From Clostridium_AD estertheticum_D (GTDB lineage Bacteria; Bacillota; Clostridia; Clostridiales; Clostridiaceae), in NCBI RefSeq assembly GCF_018861295.1, contig NZ_JAHLDM010000007.1, forward strand, positions 1 through 64,000: a stretch of 64,000 nt of DNA, written 5' to 3'. Positions 35,660 through 44,522 of the stretch are shown piece by piece. Position 1 is the first letter of the stretch. Each line of letters begins with the position of its first letter. The translations under genes and the position numbers were made by a program. The notes under the pieces were generated by a model that saw nothing but the letters and a program-made list of their open reading frames with translations, searched no databases and was not told the DNA's origin.

Positions 35660-35928
35660 TGATGACGAGAAAGAGTACGTTTTAGTATCTGTTCTAAAGA
35701 GAGTTGACAATTGGTGAGAGTCAACGTTCAGTCTATAATCGAAAATCATCTCTGAGAAGTAAACCTGAAATGTAATAAGGTTTAATGGTTGTCCACCATT
35801 AAAAGGAACAGATATCGATTGGTATCTTGCTAAGTGCTATTAAAGTTAGACATTATAATTTTAATAGATTTTGGGTGGTAACACGTGCATATTCGCTCGT
35901 CCCTTTTATAGGGACGGGCTTTTTTTAT
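35660..35928 (+). promoter_or_regulatory. T-box riboswitch, isoleucine specifier likely
   Basis: Leader with the classical T-box order: long Stem I with an AGAGAG bulge region and GGTGAGAG distal loop; GAACAG (about 35808) pairing back to CTGTTC with ATC in the specifier position just after it; the T-box core GGGTGGTAACACG (35873-35885); and a terminator CGTCCC/GGGACG (35898-35916) followed by seven T. An ATC specifier means uncharged tRNA-Ile turns on the downstream gene, brnQ, which imports isoleucine. The specifier call is by eye. Confidence 0.88.
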
Positions 35929-36011
35929 TTTAAAAAGGGGGTGGTTTAGTGGACAGTGACATTAGCGATATAATAACATACAAAAAAAATAAAATTTTTG
36001 GAGGAGTTACT

Positions 36012-37349
36012 ATGAATAAATTATCAAGAAAAAATTTACTGCTAGTTAGTTTAATGTTATTTTCAATGTTTTTTGGAGCTGGAAACTTAATCTTCCCTCC
36101 AGTCCTCGGACAAATGTCTGGTACAAATCTTCTACTTTCGCTATCGGGCTTCCTTGCCTCAGCAGTAGGTCTACCAATTCTCGCTGTAGCTGTTGTTGCA
36201 AAAGCTGACGGTCTTCAGAATTTAGCTAGTAGAATTAATAAACCCTTCGCACTTATTTTCACATTATTAATCTATTTATCAATAGGACCATTTTTAGGCA
36301 TACCTCGTGCTGCTAGTTTATCTTTTGAAACTAGCATAGCACCATTTTTACCTACATCAGTTACTGGTGGAGCTTTACCTCTTTTTCTATATACAGTGTG
36401 CTTCTTTGGTTTAGCATTTTGGCTAAGTATGAATCCTAATAAATTAGTAGATCGTTTTGGGAAGATACTAACTCCCGCTATCTTAATACTAATACTTATA
36501 ATATTCATAGGTAGTTTAGTGAACCCTCTTGGTAGTTTTAGTGCCCCAATTGGAGATTATGCTAGCTTCCCTGTTTTAAAAGGATTTTTGGATGGATACA
36601 TGACTATGGATGCCATCGCTGCACTTAATTTCGGGATAGTTGTTGCCTTAGTTTTAAAGAAACAAGGCATTACAGATAAAAAAGCTTTAAGCTCTTATAC
36701 AATAAAAGCTGGACTTATAGCTGGTCTTGTTTTAACTGTAATATATTTAATGCTTTCCTGCCTAGGCGCTGCTGCTCAAACCAAATTTGGCAATACAACA
36801 AATGGAGCGCAAACATTAACAAAGGTAGTTTCTTATCTTTTTAATACAAATGGCCTAATAATACTTGGATTAACTTTTGGATTAGCTTGCCTTACAACTT
36901 GCGTTGGTCTTATAACATCATGTAGTGAATATTTCTCAAGGATAATTCCAAAGGTTAGTTATAAAGTTTGGGTTACCACAATAACACTATCTAGTATGCT
37001 ATTTGCAAACGTAGGCTTAACTAACATATTAAAAATATCGGTACCTGTTTTATCAGCTATATATCCTATGGCAATAGTGCTTATTGTACTAGCATTTACC
37101 CATAACTTATTTAAAGGTTATAACACAGTATATTCTTTCAGCATGCTATTTACTGCTGTTTTTAGTATATCTGATTCATTAAATCAAGTTGGACTTAAAA
37201 TATCATTTTTAAGTTCTATGCCTTTAGCAAAACAAGGTCTTGTTTGGGTAATACCAGCTTTAGTTGGTGCTCTGTTAGGATTGCTATATAGCATTATAAA
37301 AGAAGTTTCTTTTTCAAAAGAAACCCCTTTAAATGAATATAATAAATAA
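36012..37349 (+). CDS. brnQ: Branched-chain amino acid:cation symporter BrnQ, T-box controlled
   Basis: A 445-residue LIVCS transporter with 12 membrane segments and the SMFFGAGNLIFPPVLG motif. ATG at 36012 chosen because GGAGGAG lies 6 bases upstream and the resulting N-terminus MNKLSRKNLLL is typical; an in-frame GTG at 35949 after AGGGGGTGG is the alternative. It is preceded by an Ile T-box, so it is induced on isoleucine starvation. The paralogue at 15270 lacks this control. Confidence 0.93.
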   Translation: MNKLSRKNLLLVSLMLFSMFFGAGNLIFPPVLGQMSGTNLLLSLSGFLASAVGLPILAVAVVAKADGLQNLASRINKPFALIFTLLIYLSIGPFLGIPRAASLSFETSIAPFLPTSVTGGALPLFLYTVCFFGLAFWLSMNPNKLVDRFGKILTPAILILILIIFIGSLVNPLGSFSAPIGDYASFPVLKGFLDGYMTMDAIAALNFGIVVALVLKKQGITDKKALSSYTIKAGLIAGLVLTVIYLMLSCLGAAAQTKFGNTTNGAQTLTKVVSYLFNTNGLIILGLTFGLACLTTCVGLITSCSEYFSRIIPKVSYKVWVTTITLSSMLFANVGLTNILKISVPVLSAIYPMAIVLIVLAFTHNLFKGYNTVYSFSMLFTAVFSISDSLNQVGLKISFLSSMPLAKQGLVWVIPALVGALLGLLYSIIKEVSFSKETPLNEYNK

Positions 37350-37360
37350 AATAATAAAAT

Positions 37361-37394
37361 CAAAAGAGATTCTTCAGTAGAAGAATCTCTTTTG
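37361..37394. terminator. Terminator of brnQ
   Basis: A 15-bp perfect stem (37361-37375 with 37380-37394) and 4-base loop with TTTT on the descending arm. Confidence 0.85.
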
Positions 37395-37423
37395 ATTGAT
37401 TGTTAAATTTAATTAAGTTTTTA

Positions 37424-37725
37424 CTATATATATTCTTGATAATTTTCTTTCTGATTAAATATATCCATTACTTTGATTATATTTTTATTTGAAATTCTAT
37501 ATATTAAAACATATTCATCGAAGCATTTAAATTTATAATTAAGCCTGATTAGTAGTTCTTTCTTAGGATTGCTTGCACTATTCACATATACCGTAATCGT
37601 GTCGACTGCATTAATGTATGTTTTAAAAAACTAGCCATTCTTGCACTACTTATACGTTCTAAATCATCAAATATTTTATTTATTTTTACATTATAATGAG
37701 GACTGTACGTTATTGTGCTCTGCAT
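37424..37725 (-). pseudogene. RelE/ParE-type toxin gene with a frameshift
   Basis: From an ATG at 37725 the frame reads MQSTITYSPHY and then ISSARMASF, then is lost. It resumes in the next frame as KTYINAVDTITVYVNS, later KELLIRLNYKFKCFDEYV and IIKVMDIFNQKENYQEYI, and stops at 37424. The break is at a run of six A (plus strand 37625-37630, T on the coding strand); one extra base would restore a 100-residue toxin. The start overlaps the antitoxin end by about 35 bases, as in intact pairs. It is either inactive, phase-variable by slippage, or an assembly error. Confidence 0.75.
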
Positions 37726-38053
37726 TTAAAACTCTAGCTTTCATCTGTTTTATAAAATCTTCATGATTAATAACTTCATCATTTCCATTTTCTGAAATTT
37801 CTGATTCAAGCAGATTTCCATAGACTTTTTCTACAGCAACTAATTCTTTTTCTATAATTACTAATCTAGCTACTTCAGCTCTTAATTTACCTAATTCATT
37901 TTGTTGTTTGTCGAATTCAGCAATGCTTAATAATACCATGCTTCCTTTTCCGTTTTTTGTAAGGATGACTGGTCTATTTTTTGTTAAACAAATGTTTGAG
38001 ATTTCGGGAAATTTGTTTCGCAAATCGCTGACTGGTAGAATGTCATATAGCAT
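37691..38053 (-). CDS. Phd/YefM-family antitoxin
   Basis: A 120-residue protein whose first 50 residues are a Phd/YefM DNA-binding antitoxin domain (ILPVSDLRNKFPEI, RPVILTKNGKGSMVLLS). The rest is a long charged helix that would wrap the toxin. ATG at 38053 chosen, 8 bases after GGAG (a longer frame to 38110 has no ribosome site). It overlaps the frameshifted toxin gene. If the toxin is dead, the antitoxin is an orphan. Confidence 0.8.
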   Translation of the reverse strand: MLYDILPVSDLRNKFPEISNICLTKNRPVILTKNGKGSMVLLSIAEFDKQQNELGKLRAEVARLVIIEKELVAVEKVYGNLLESEISENGNDEVINHEDFIKQMKARVLNAEHNNVQSSL

Positions 38054-38171
38054 AATAAAATCTCCTCTCTTGATATTGTTACTGTTATTAGTATATCGTA
38101 ATATTATCATAATTATAATGTTATTTTATCACAATTTTAATATTCTGTTTAATTAATTTAATTAGATTATA

Positions 38172-38282
38172 TCTTTAAAATATGATGAAGATATTTTAAA
38201 TACATTCATAAAATTTGAAACTGAAGACAATTACAATAATTTTACAGCCACTAAGTTAAAAACATATAAAGACTATGAATGA
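38172..38282 (+). pseudogene. Possible 3' remnant of an unknown gene
   Basis: An open frame of about 36 codons without a start, with gene-like composition (LKYDEDILNTFIKFETEDNY), ending TGA just inside the 3' end of the convergent permease. It may be the tail of a decayed gene or chance. No family recognised. Confidence 0.2.
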
Positions 38283-39007
38283 TGAATTTTAAAATGAATT
38301 TTTCTTTGAGAAATCTTATAGGATAAAAACAATAAAATTATTGAGATAATCATATATATTAATTTAACTTTTAAAATTCCACCTTTCTCATAATCATAGT
38401 AATAATATATATGTCCTAATATCCCGTTTGTTTGAGTAATCTTACATCTCCATAAACCCTCTTCAATTAAGTAATAAGCAGTAATTAAACATGTACTTAC
38501 TGCTATGTCTCTTGAGATAAGCAATACAAATATACTTAATGATATAACAAAAATATTAGTGGTGATTGAACATAAAAGTATTTCATTTATTGGAGGTAGA
38601 GTTTCATTTGCCCTAATCATTCCTTTATATAAAAAGTAAATATTGAAGAAGGAAATAAAATATAAAATTGTATACATTATTAATATTGAACCCAACTTCC
38701 TTATCATAAATTTGTTAGGTCTACTTCCACCAACTACTAAAGCTATTTCTTCCATGCTGTTATTAAAATCTGAACCTAAAAAGAAAAATATCAGTATTAT
38801 AAATAACATTAGAAGATATACATCACAATAAAGATATAGATTTTGTGGAATTATATTTCCAATCCCTGCAGGCCCATTGGATAAAGGAATAAATTTATCT
38901 GGCATTATTCTTATAATTATATTAAAAAATAGCACTAGGTAAGTTATTAAATACAGCAAATTCTTAGTTAGCATATTATTTTGAAACCTTAAATAGAATT
39001 TAATCAT
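38273..39007 (-). CDS. ABC-2 type permease, small
   Basis: A 244-residue membrane protein with about six segments and short loops, consistent with an ABC-2 permease. Its ATG overlaps the end of the ATPase gene at 39004 by four bases. Last gene of a three-gene transporter operon. No terminator is obvious after it. Substrate unknown. Confidence 0.7.
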   Translation of the reverse strand: MIKFYLRFQNNMLTKNLLYLITYLVLFFNIIIRIMPDKFIPLSNGPAGIGNIIPQNLYLYCDVYLLMLFIILIFFFLGSDFNNSMEEIALVVGGSRPNKFMIRKLGSILIMYTILYFISFFNIYFLYKGMIRANETLPPINEILLCSITTNIFVISLSIFVLLISRDIAVSTCLITAYYLIEEGLWRCKITQTNGILGHIYYYYDYEKGGILKVKLIYMIISIILLFLSYKISQRKIHFKIHHS

Positions 39008-39891
39008 TTCTTTACTCCATTTCCTTTTAGCCTACTATGTATTATATACGCATCCTGTAGATTTACCTTAACTTTTACAGAATCAGGTGTTAAAGGCTCA
39101 TCACTTATATATTTTATGTGTGAGAAATTCGTAGAATTTAATGTTGTAAGAACATTACCAGAAGTATTTATTTTATTAAGTGTATCAACATCTACATCAC
39201 TTTCCCATAACAATTCACTTACTTCATTTATAAAATTTTCTTTTGTCCCCTTATAAATTAATTCACCTGCTTTTATTACTAGTAAGTAATTGCAATAGTA
39301 TTCAATATCTTCAACTATATGAGTTGTAACTAATACTATTCTATTTTTACTTATACTTGGAAATAGTTCTCTAATAATATTCCTTTGTTCCGGATCAAGC
39401 CCCACAGTAGGTTCATCTACTACGATTAACTTAGGGTCACCAATGAGCACCTGTGCAAACCCTAATTTTTGTTTCATTCCACCTGAATATTGTTTAATCT
39501 TCCTATCTATATACTCATTCATATCTAACTTATCTATAATTTCATCAAGATGTTTTTTTATGTTATTTTTATTCCAATCAAGTTTTAAACTACCTATTAT
39601 TTCTAAAAACTCTCGGCCTTTTAAATTTTCATAGGTAGAAAAATCCTGTGGTAGATACCCTATAGTTTTTCTTACTTCTTTTAAATCTTTTTTATAATTT
39701 AAATCATTTAAAAAAATATCTCCACCCTGAATCGCAAATAGTGTTGTTAAAAGCTTAAGTGTTGTAGTTTTCCCTGCGCCATTAGGTCCGAGTATTCCTA
39801 CTAAGCCCTCTTTCACTTCAAAAGAAATGTCTTTTAGTGCCTCTACATTTCCATATTTATAATTTAAATTACTTACATTTAAAGTATTCAT
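39004..39891 (-). CDS. ABC transporter ATP-binding protein
   Basis: A 295-residue ATPase: Walker A GPNGAGKTTT, Q-loop LPQD, signature YSGGM, Walker B LIVVDEPTVGLD, TTHIVED. It is closely similar in plan to the ATPase at 22826, including the VEDAYIYVR/LQDAYIIHSRL type ending. ATG at 39891 chosen, 8 bases after GGAG; the GTG at 39897 is only 2 bases from it. Confidence 0.9.
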   Translation of the reverse strand: MNTLNVSNLNYKYGNVEALKDISFEVKEGLVGILGPNGAGKTTTLKLLTTLFAIQGGDIFLNDLNYKKDLKEVRKTIGYLPQDFSTYENLKGREFLEIIGSLKLDWNKNNIKKHLDEIIDKLDMNEYIDRKIKQYSGGMKQKLGFAQVLIGDPKLIVVDEPTVGLDPEQRNIIRELFPSISKNRIVLVTTHIVEDIEYYCNYLLVIKAGELIYKGTKENFINEVSELLWESDVDVDTLNKINTSGNVLTTLNSTNFSHIKYISDEPLTPDSVKVKVNLQDAYIIHSRLKGNGVKK

Positions 39892-39911
39892 TCCCACTAC
39901 TCCTCACTCTA

Positions 39912-41501
39912 TCAGTTTACTGAATATAAAAACATTTTTTCATAAGGCTTATCCATTTTAATTCCTGGAATAAATGGTGATAGTAAGATTCTATTTATTG
40001 GGTTTCTTTTTGTTTTAAGATAATCAATTACATCATTACATTTATTGTTGCTATTAATATATTCTTCATTACCAATAAACAAATACCCTTTATACGTTCT
40101 ATCTGATATATTACCACTTATTAAAACAACTTCCCTATCTTTCCCTTGAAATTCATATTGATTTGCTTTACTTTTTTCATTTAGGTTAGAATATATTTTG
40201 TTTTTTCCAGCATACTTTATATTTATATTATATTCTTTATCTGTATCATCATTTAATTTTGGATACCATTCAAAAACATCAGCCAAAAAAAACGAATTAT
40301 CCCTCACATAAAATAACTCTTCCCCTTGTACCCAACTTGTGTTTATTTCTCCTTCATAAGATACTTTCATGTTTACTATTTCATTCTTTGTATATTCTCT
40401 TGGAAGCGTTACTATAAAGCTGTGGTTAGTCCTTTTAAATTTCAATTTTTTTCCCTGAACTTCTATTTTAGATATATCTAATTTTTCATATAATCCTAAT
40501 TCTAAAGAATTAACTCCAGATTTATTAACTTTTATTTCCATTTCACAATCATTCTTTAATTTATTACTAATATCGAGATTCATATTATATTTATCAATAT
40601 AATAGCCACATTTCCTTTCACCAAAGAAAGTTCCATCTTTATTATCACTATATTTAGCCGCTATATCTTCATTTCTTGATGTTATATCATAATAACTGGG
40701 TCTCATTAAATATATACCCCTACCTAAACATATACATAAAATAAGAATTAAAGATAATGCTCCCATACGAAATAAAGTGTTTTTTCTATTTTCCTTTTTT
40801 CTGTATTGGTAAGCATAAGGTAATATTAATAAACTAAATGAAATGATTAACCATAAGATATTATGATATAAATAGCTCTTATCATAACTTATAACATCAA
40901 AAACACTTGGAAATGTTCTTATATTAATAAGAGGAACTATAATATTTGATGTTTTATAAAAGTTGCATAATATTAAAAATACTAAAATTACGGATATAAA
41001 CCCTATTACCTCCCCCAGATACTTGCTAATAGTTTGTCCTATAAATAGCCCAACACAAGTGCATACCACTAAGAAAACTATAGTATTAATAATATACCCT
41101 ATGCTTTGATATAAAAAATACCCTATAGAAACCTTACAAATCATCCCAACTGCCACAAGTATTATTATATTTAAAATCAAAACGAATCCTTCAATCATTG
41201 ATAATGTTAGAAGTTTGCTTAACATTATTTTTCTATGAGAAATATCTATGATTTCAAAAATATCATTGTGACTTTGTCCAATTTTCATGCACAATAGCAA
41301 AATAGGTACCATAATCAAATTTAATGGTAGCCAAGAATCTTTAATTAGCCCAACTACTGATAAAAATGTGACGTCTCCTAATTTCATGCTACTTATTATT
41401 TGCTGAATACCAAAAGCATATAAAGCAGCAATAACCCATATAAGTTTTCCTCTTTTTAAATTAATAACTTCATATTTAATTAGAGCATTAATTTTTCTCA
41501 A
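39912..41501 (-). CDS. ABC-2 permease with M1-peptidase-like N-domain
   Basis: A 529-residue protein: an ABC-2-like bundle of six to seven membrane segments (to about residue 270), then an extracytoplasmic beta-rich region with VFEWYPKLNDD that resembles the N-terminal beta-sandwich of M1 aminopeptidases. No HExxH zinc site is present; related ABC/M1 fusions are longer and continue into the peptidase. Either a naturally short member or a truncated one. TTG at 41501 chosen, 6 bases after AGGTG. First gene of the ABC operon, 20 bases before the ATPase. Confidence 0.6.
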   Translation of the reverse strand: MRKINALIKYEVINLKRGKLIWVIAALYAFGIQQIISSMKLGDVTFLSVVGLIKDSWLPLNLIMVPILLLCMKIGQSHNDIFEIIDISHRKIMLSKLLTLSMIEGFVLILNIIILVAVGMICKVSIGYFLYQSIGYIINTIVFLVVCTCVGLFIGQTISKYLGEVIGFISVILVFLILCNFYKTSNIIVPLINIRTFPSVFDVISYDKSYLYHNILWLIISFSLLILPYAYQYRKKENRKNTLFRMGALSLILILCICLGRGIYLMRPSYYDITSRNEDIAAKYSDNKDGTFFGERKCGYYIDKYNMNLDISNKLKNDCEMEIKVNKSGVNSLELGLYEKLDISKIEVQGKKLKFKRTNHSFIVTLPREYTKNEIVNMKVSYEGEINTSWVQGEELFYVRDNSFFLADVFEWYPKLNDDTDKEYNINIKYAGKNKIYSNLNEKSKANQYEFQGKDREVVLISGNISDRTYKGYLFIGNEEYINSNNKCNDVIDYLKTKRNPINRILLSPFIPGIKMDKPYEKMFLYSVN

Positions 41502-41634
41502 TGTGCTCACCTATCCTTTTTACATACTTAGTAAAAGAATAGCATATCACCCATTAACTGTCAATTGCATCATAAATATGTTATATTATATACTAATAGT
41601 ATGTTTTATTGCTTTTCTATAGCCTTAATTTACC

Positions 41635-41973
41635 TTATTTATTTTTAAGAGATTCAATATATTTATCTCCCCAAATTCTAAACTGTTCTAATACTGGATC
41701 GAACGCTTTTCCTAAATCAGTTAGTGAATACTCCACCTTTGGTGGAATTTCCGAATAAACATGTCGACTAATCAATCCATAATCTTCTAACATTCTTAAT
41801 TGCTTTGTTAATGTAGACTGAGTGATATCACCTATTCCTCTTTGTAACTCGCCATAGCGTAATGCTCCATCACTCAAATGATACAAAATTAATATTGACC
41901 ATTTTCCCGAAAATATTTTTTGCGCTGTAAAATATGGGCATTTCCCAAAAAGACTATTTTTACTCTCCATCAT
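41635..41973 (-). CDS. HxlR-family transcriptional regulator
   Basis: A 112-residue winged-helix regulator with CPYFTAQKIFSGKWSILILYHLSDG, RYGELQRGIGDITQSTLTKQL and PPKVEYSLTDLG. ATG start behind GAGGAGG. Divergent from the flavin-binding protein at 42099; a perfect dyad lies just upstream of its start. Confidence 0.9.
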   Translation of the reverse strand: MMESKNSLFGKCPYFTAQKIFSGKWSILILYHLSDGALRYGELQRGIGDITQSTLTKQLRMLEDYGLISRHVYSEIPPKVEYSLTDLGKAFDPVLEQFRIWGDKYIESLKNK

Positions 41974-41985
41974 AGTTTCCTCCTC

Positions 41986-42002
41986 AGTATCTATTAGATA
42001 CT
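41986..42002. promoter_or_regulatory. Candidate HxlR operator
   Basis: Perfect inverted repeat AGTATCT-ATT-AGATACT immediately upstream of the HxlR ATG, within the divergent promoter region with the gene at 42099. Fits the short dyads bound by this family and an autoregulatory position. Confidence 0.5.
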
Positions 42003-42098
42003 TACATCATCAAAAGATCGTACTTGTTGTTTTTGATATACATGGTATTATTAGTGTGTAATCAATCTTAACACACATATATGAGAGGAGCAATAATT

Positions 42099-42500
42099 AT
42101 GAATAAAGCATTAGAATTTTTACAAGAGAGTGGTATTTTTTACTTAGCGACTACTGAAGGTGACCAACCAAGAGTCAGACCATTTGGTGCTGTCTTTGAA
42201 TATGAAGGAAAATTATACATTGTCACAAACAATACAAAAAAATGTTTTAAACAAATGTTAAAAAATCCTAAAGTTGAGATGTCTGGTATGAATAAAAAAG
42301 GACAATGGATTCGTGTTACTGGAGAAGTTGCAAATGATGACAGACGTGAAGTAAAAGAATTGGCACTTCAAGCTGTTCCATCTTTAAAGACTATGTATAA
42401 CATTGATGATGGAATTTTTGCAGTTTTATACTTTACAAAAGGAACAGCTACTATTTCTTCTTTTACAGCTCAGCCTGAAACATTCTCACTATATATATAA
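42099..42500 (+). CDS. Pyridoxamine 5'-phosphate oxidase-like FMN-binding protein
   Basis: A 133-residue split-barrel flavoprotein: FYLATTEGDQPRVRPFGAVFEYEGKLYIVTNN and GQWIRVTGEVAND are the typical strands. ATG at 42099 chosen, 8 bases after GAGAGGAG. Small members of this family reduce or detoxify quinones and other redox compounds; the exact reaction is unknown. Its divergent HxlR partner suggests induction by a reactive compound. Confidence 0.85.
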   Translation: MNKALEFLQESGIFYLATTEGDQPRVRPFGAVFEYEGKLYIVTNNTKKCFKQMLKNPKVEMSGMNKKGQWIRVTGEVANDDRREVKELALQAVPSLKTMYNIDDGIFAVLYFTKGTATISSFTAQPETFSLYI

Positions 42501-42686
42501 ATCAATCCACCCGTAAGCCAGGTTGTTGGTTATATACTTTGGTAACAGTTATAACTTATTGAATTAAATGTAAGTGTGGAGATAAAATGTCTCCATCTAA
42601 AATTATGTCTGTCATCTGCTATCACAGTTATTAGCTCACTTCATATACTATTAATATATCTAACAATTCTTAATGAGGTGTAATTA

Positions 42687-43115
42687 TTGAAGACATATTT
42701 AAAAGATCCTATGCAGAGCGATGATAGTAAAAAAGATGTTGTGATATTACCTATTCCAATGCTAGTAAAATTAGAACAGGTTTCACCTTTCCAAATTGAA
42801 ATTAGCTATGACATAGATGTCGATGTAAAGCTAGGAACGAAATCAACTAATTACTGGATCAAGGATACAATGAATGTTATACCTAAAGATATAGCTACAC
42901 CTGGTAGAAACGCTAGTGTGAATACTAGAAATTCACTTACGGATAGTTTTGTTAAAATAAATTCTAAAAATGGCTCAGCGAGAACATTTATATTAACTTT
43001 TAATCACGTTATTCCTAGAGGTGCACAGTATATGCTAATAATTTGTTATGTAACAGTTAAAGGAGCACCTAATTACAATGGAGATAATGGTATGGGAACT
43101 TTTATTGGTAAATAA
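42687..43115 (+). CDS. Hypothetical beta-rich protein
   Basis: A 142-residue protein with no signal peptide or membrane segment. Alternating hydrophobic patterns suggest a beta-sandwich; three stretches (ILPIPMLVKLEQVSPFQI, ARTFILTFNHVIPRG, YMLIICYVTVKG) look like strands. TTG start 6 bases after GAGGTG. I recognise no family. It stands alone, with a terminator after it. Like the genes at 49536 and 57941 it is a small orphan soluble protein with a strong ribosome site. Confidence 0.6.
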   Translation: MKTYLKDPMQSDDSKKDVVILPIPMLVKLEQVSPFQIEISYDIDVDVKLGTKSTNYWIKDTMNVIPKDIATPGRNASVNTRNSLTDSFVKINSKNGSARTFILTFNHVIPRGAQYMLIICYVTVKGAPNYNGDNGMGTFIGK

Positions 43116-43237
43116 ACAATATTGAATTATGATGATTGAAGCGCTTTGTTAAAAGAGTAACCAGTAATTTATGAATAAACCGTGCCAAAAGCTATATCTT
43201 CCTTCATATCTTGTAAACGTTAAATTTAATGTTGATT

Positions 43238-43270
43238 AAACGGATGCGTACTTAGCGCATTCGTTTTTTT
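43238..43270 (+). terminator. Terminator
   Basis: AAACGGATGCG pairs with CGCATTCGTTT (43238-43248, 43256-43266; one mismatch), then a run of T. About 120 bases after the hypothetical gene at 42687. Confidence 0.8.
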
Positions 43271-43362
43271 CTACCTGACTCCCAACTCATTCCCCCTATT
43301 AAACCAATTGTTTTCAAATTAATTCTCGCCTCTACATTTACAAATCATTATTATACGATTTT

Positions 43363-44265
43363 TTATAAAATATCTGAAATATCGTTAAACCTATAATAAT
43401 TCATTACAGACATTTCCTCAAAACCACAAACTTTGTATAAATTAAGTGCATTGTTGTTTTTGGATTCCACATCCAATTCTACATCATTTATGTTCTCTTC
43501 ATTAATTATACGCAAAACTTCTTTTAAAGCTTGTTTCCCATAACCTTTACCTCTAAAATTTGACAATATTCCAAACCCACATATAAATGCAGAATTATCG
43601 CTATGTTCTATCCTAATTTTACCTATAATGGCCTTATTTAATTCAATCATATATGTTTTCATATTTATGATTTCCTCTTCCTCTGGAAAACTTTCACCCT
43701 CTTCTGAACCATAGAAAAATATTTCATTTTGTCTCGCTATTTCCCTTTTGTCTGTTTTCTCAGCTTTTCTTAAACTAATTGAATTTATGTTTTCTAAAAT
43801 AGTTTTGTTAAGTAACTTCATTCTATACTCCGAAAAATCATATTTCCCACATACAGCCTTTATAAAAAGGGTCCCTGACCTCGATTTACCATCTGATAAT
43901 AGAAATATATTATTAAAGTTTCTTTTCTGGCACTCCTCTGTTGCAAGTTTAAGGAGCCTTGTAAATAAGCCTTTTCTACGAAAGTCTGGATGAGTCATAC
44001 CATTAATTTCACCATTATTGCCTCCAAAGCTTGAAATACCAAGGTAGGCCACTAAAACATCTTCTACATAATATAAATATTCATTAATTTCCTTTAAACC
44101 TATATAATCATTTTTGGTTACACTTACTTTATAATCTAATTCTAATTTTAAATTGGTTTTGTCTTTCAAAGTACAAAGTACTTCTAGTTGACTTATTTCT
44201 TTATACTCCCTTTCTGATATGTATTGTTTTAAACAAATAGTTTGATTTAATATTTTTTCTGACAT
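43363..44265 (-). CDS. Double GNAT-domain N-acetyltransferase
   Basis: A 300-residue protein with two GNAT folds: an N-terminal one with MTHPDFRRKGLFTRLLKLA (acetyl-CoA loop RRKGLF) and a C-terminal one with ILSNFRGKGYGKQALKEVL followed by NNNALNLYKVCGFEE. The substrate is unknown. ATG start with AAAGGAG upstream. Monocistronic, divergent from the MFS gene. Confidence 0.85.
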   Translation of the reverse strand: MSEKILNQTICLKQYISEREYKEISQLEVLCTLKDKTNLKLELDYKVSVTKNDYIGLKEINEYLYYVEDVLVAYLGISSFGGNNGEINGMTHPDFRRKGLFTRLLKLATEECQKRNFNNIFLLSDGKSRSGTLFIKAVCGKYDFSEYRMKLLNKTILENINSISLRKAEKTDKREIARQNEIFFYGSEEGESFPEEEEIINMKTYMIELNKAIIGKIRIEHSDNSAFICGFGILSNFRGKGYGKQALKEVLRIINEENINDVELDVESKNNNALNLYKVCGFEEMSVMNYYRFNDISDIL

Positions 44266-44371
44266 TTTCTAATCTCCTTTTTATATGAATAATTTATTTA
44301 TATTAATATACAGTCAATTTTAAAATACCATATATGTTTTATAATTACAATTTATAATTTTCAATAAATTG

Positions 44372-44407
44372 ACTAATATTAATGCCGGTACTATTATTAA
44401 TATTAGT
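44372..44407. promoter_or_regulatory. Large inverted repeat upstream of the MFS exporter
   Basis: ACTAATATTAAT (44372-44383) is repeated inverted as ATTAATATTAGT (44396-44407) around a 12-base loop containing GCCGG. It lies between divergent genes. A long AT-rich dyad like this is typical of an operator; it lacks a T run, so terminator function is unlikely. Confidence 0.4.
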
Positions 44408-44522
44408 TATATTAATAATATGTTGTCAAATGTAAAATTGAATTTATTAAAACCAAAGCATATTATGATTATGAATTTGAACTGTAAATAAAAAAAGTTT
44501 TTATCTAAAAAGGGAGATATTA

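Noticed and set aside
43207..43221. TTGTAAACGTTAAAT as a catabolite-response element
   Set aside because: It is one mismatch from the consensus but is not palindromic overall and sits just before a terminator, not at a promoter.
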